From contig CAIOGZ010000077.1 in NCBI GenBank assembly GCA_903858015.1, positions 1 to 64,000 of the forward strand: 64,000 nucleotides of DNA, read 5' to 3'. Shown in pieces: positions 63,991 through 64,000 of this stretch. The first letter of the stretch is position 1; each line of letters opens with the position of its first letter. Below the pieces are notes generated by a model. That model was given only the letters and a program-made list of their open reading frames with translations, ran no database searches and had not been told where the DNA came from. Position numbers and translations under genes: made by a program. The DNA comes from an uncultured cyanobacterium. GTDB lineage: Bacteria > Cyanobacteriota > Cyanobacteriia > PCC-6307 > Cyanobiaceae.

Positions 63991-64000
63991 GGCAAACTGC

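Overview
The window looks like a high-GC picocyanobacterial chromosome segment (Cyanobium/Synechococcus type). This is inferred from psb30, acsF, prk, ycf20, many cyanobacteria-only DUF families and recurring HIP1 octamers (GCGATCGC). About 57 kb (6.75-64 kb) is dense, mostly ordinary core genome: GAPDH, fmt, pmbA/tldD, acsF, ubiX, RNase II/R, recJ, glyK, rpmF, ftsH, thrC, class II fba, accD, pilD, prk, leuB, lpxD, proB, ruvX, phoH, fumC, hisA and others. Two short genes absent from the ORF track were found by eye: psb30/ycf12 and rpmF. The first ~6.7 kb is an accessory segment. It holds a two-gene, NLR-like candidate conflict system. Gene A encodes a TIR domain plus an AAA_35-like STAND ATPase. 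Gene B, starting 4 nt later, encodes a second AAA_35-like ATPase, a transmembrane segment and 14 WD40 repeats in a perfect 129-nt register, i.e. two complete 7-blade propellers. A frameshifted remnant of a related WD40 gene lies upstream at ~160-394. The right end (62.1-63.2 kb) contains degraded coding sequence, including a reading frame interrupted by an amber codon. No tRNA, rRNA, CRISPR array or intact transposase was recognised.
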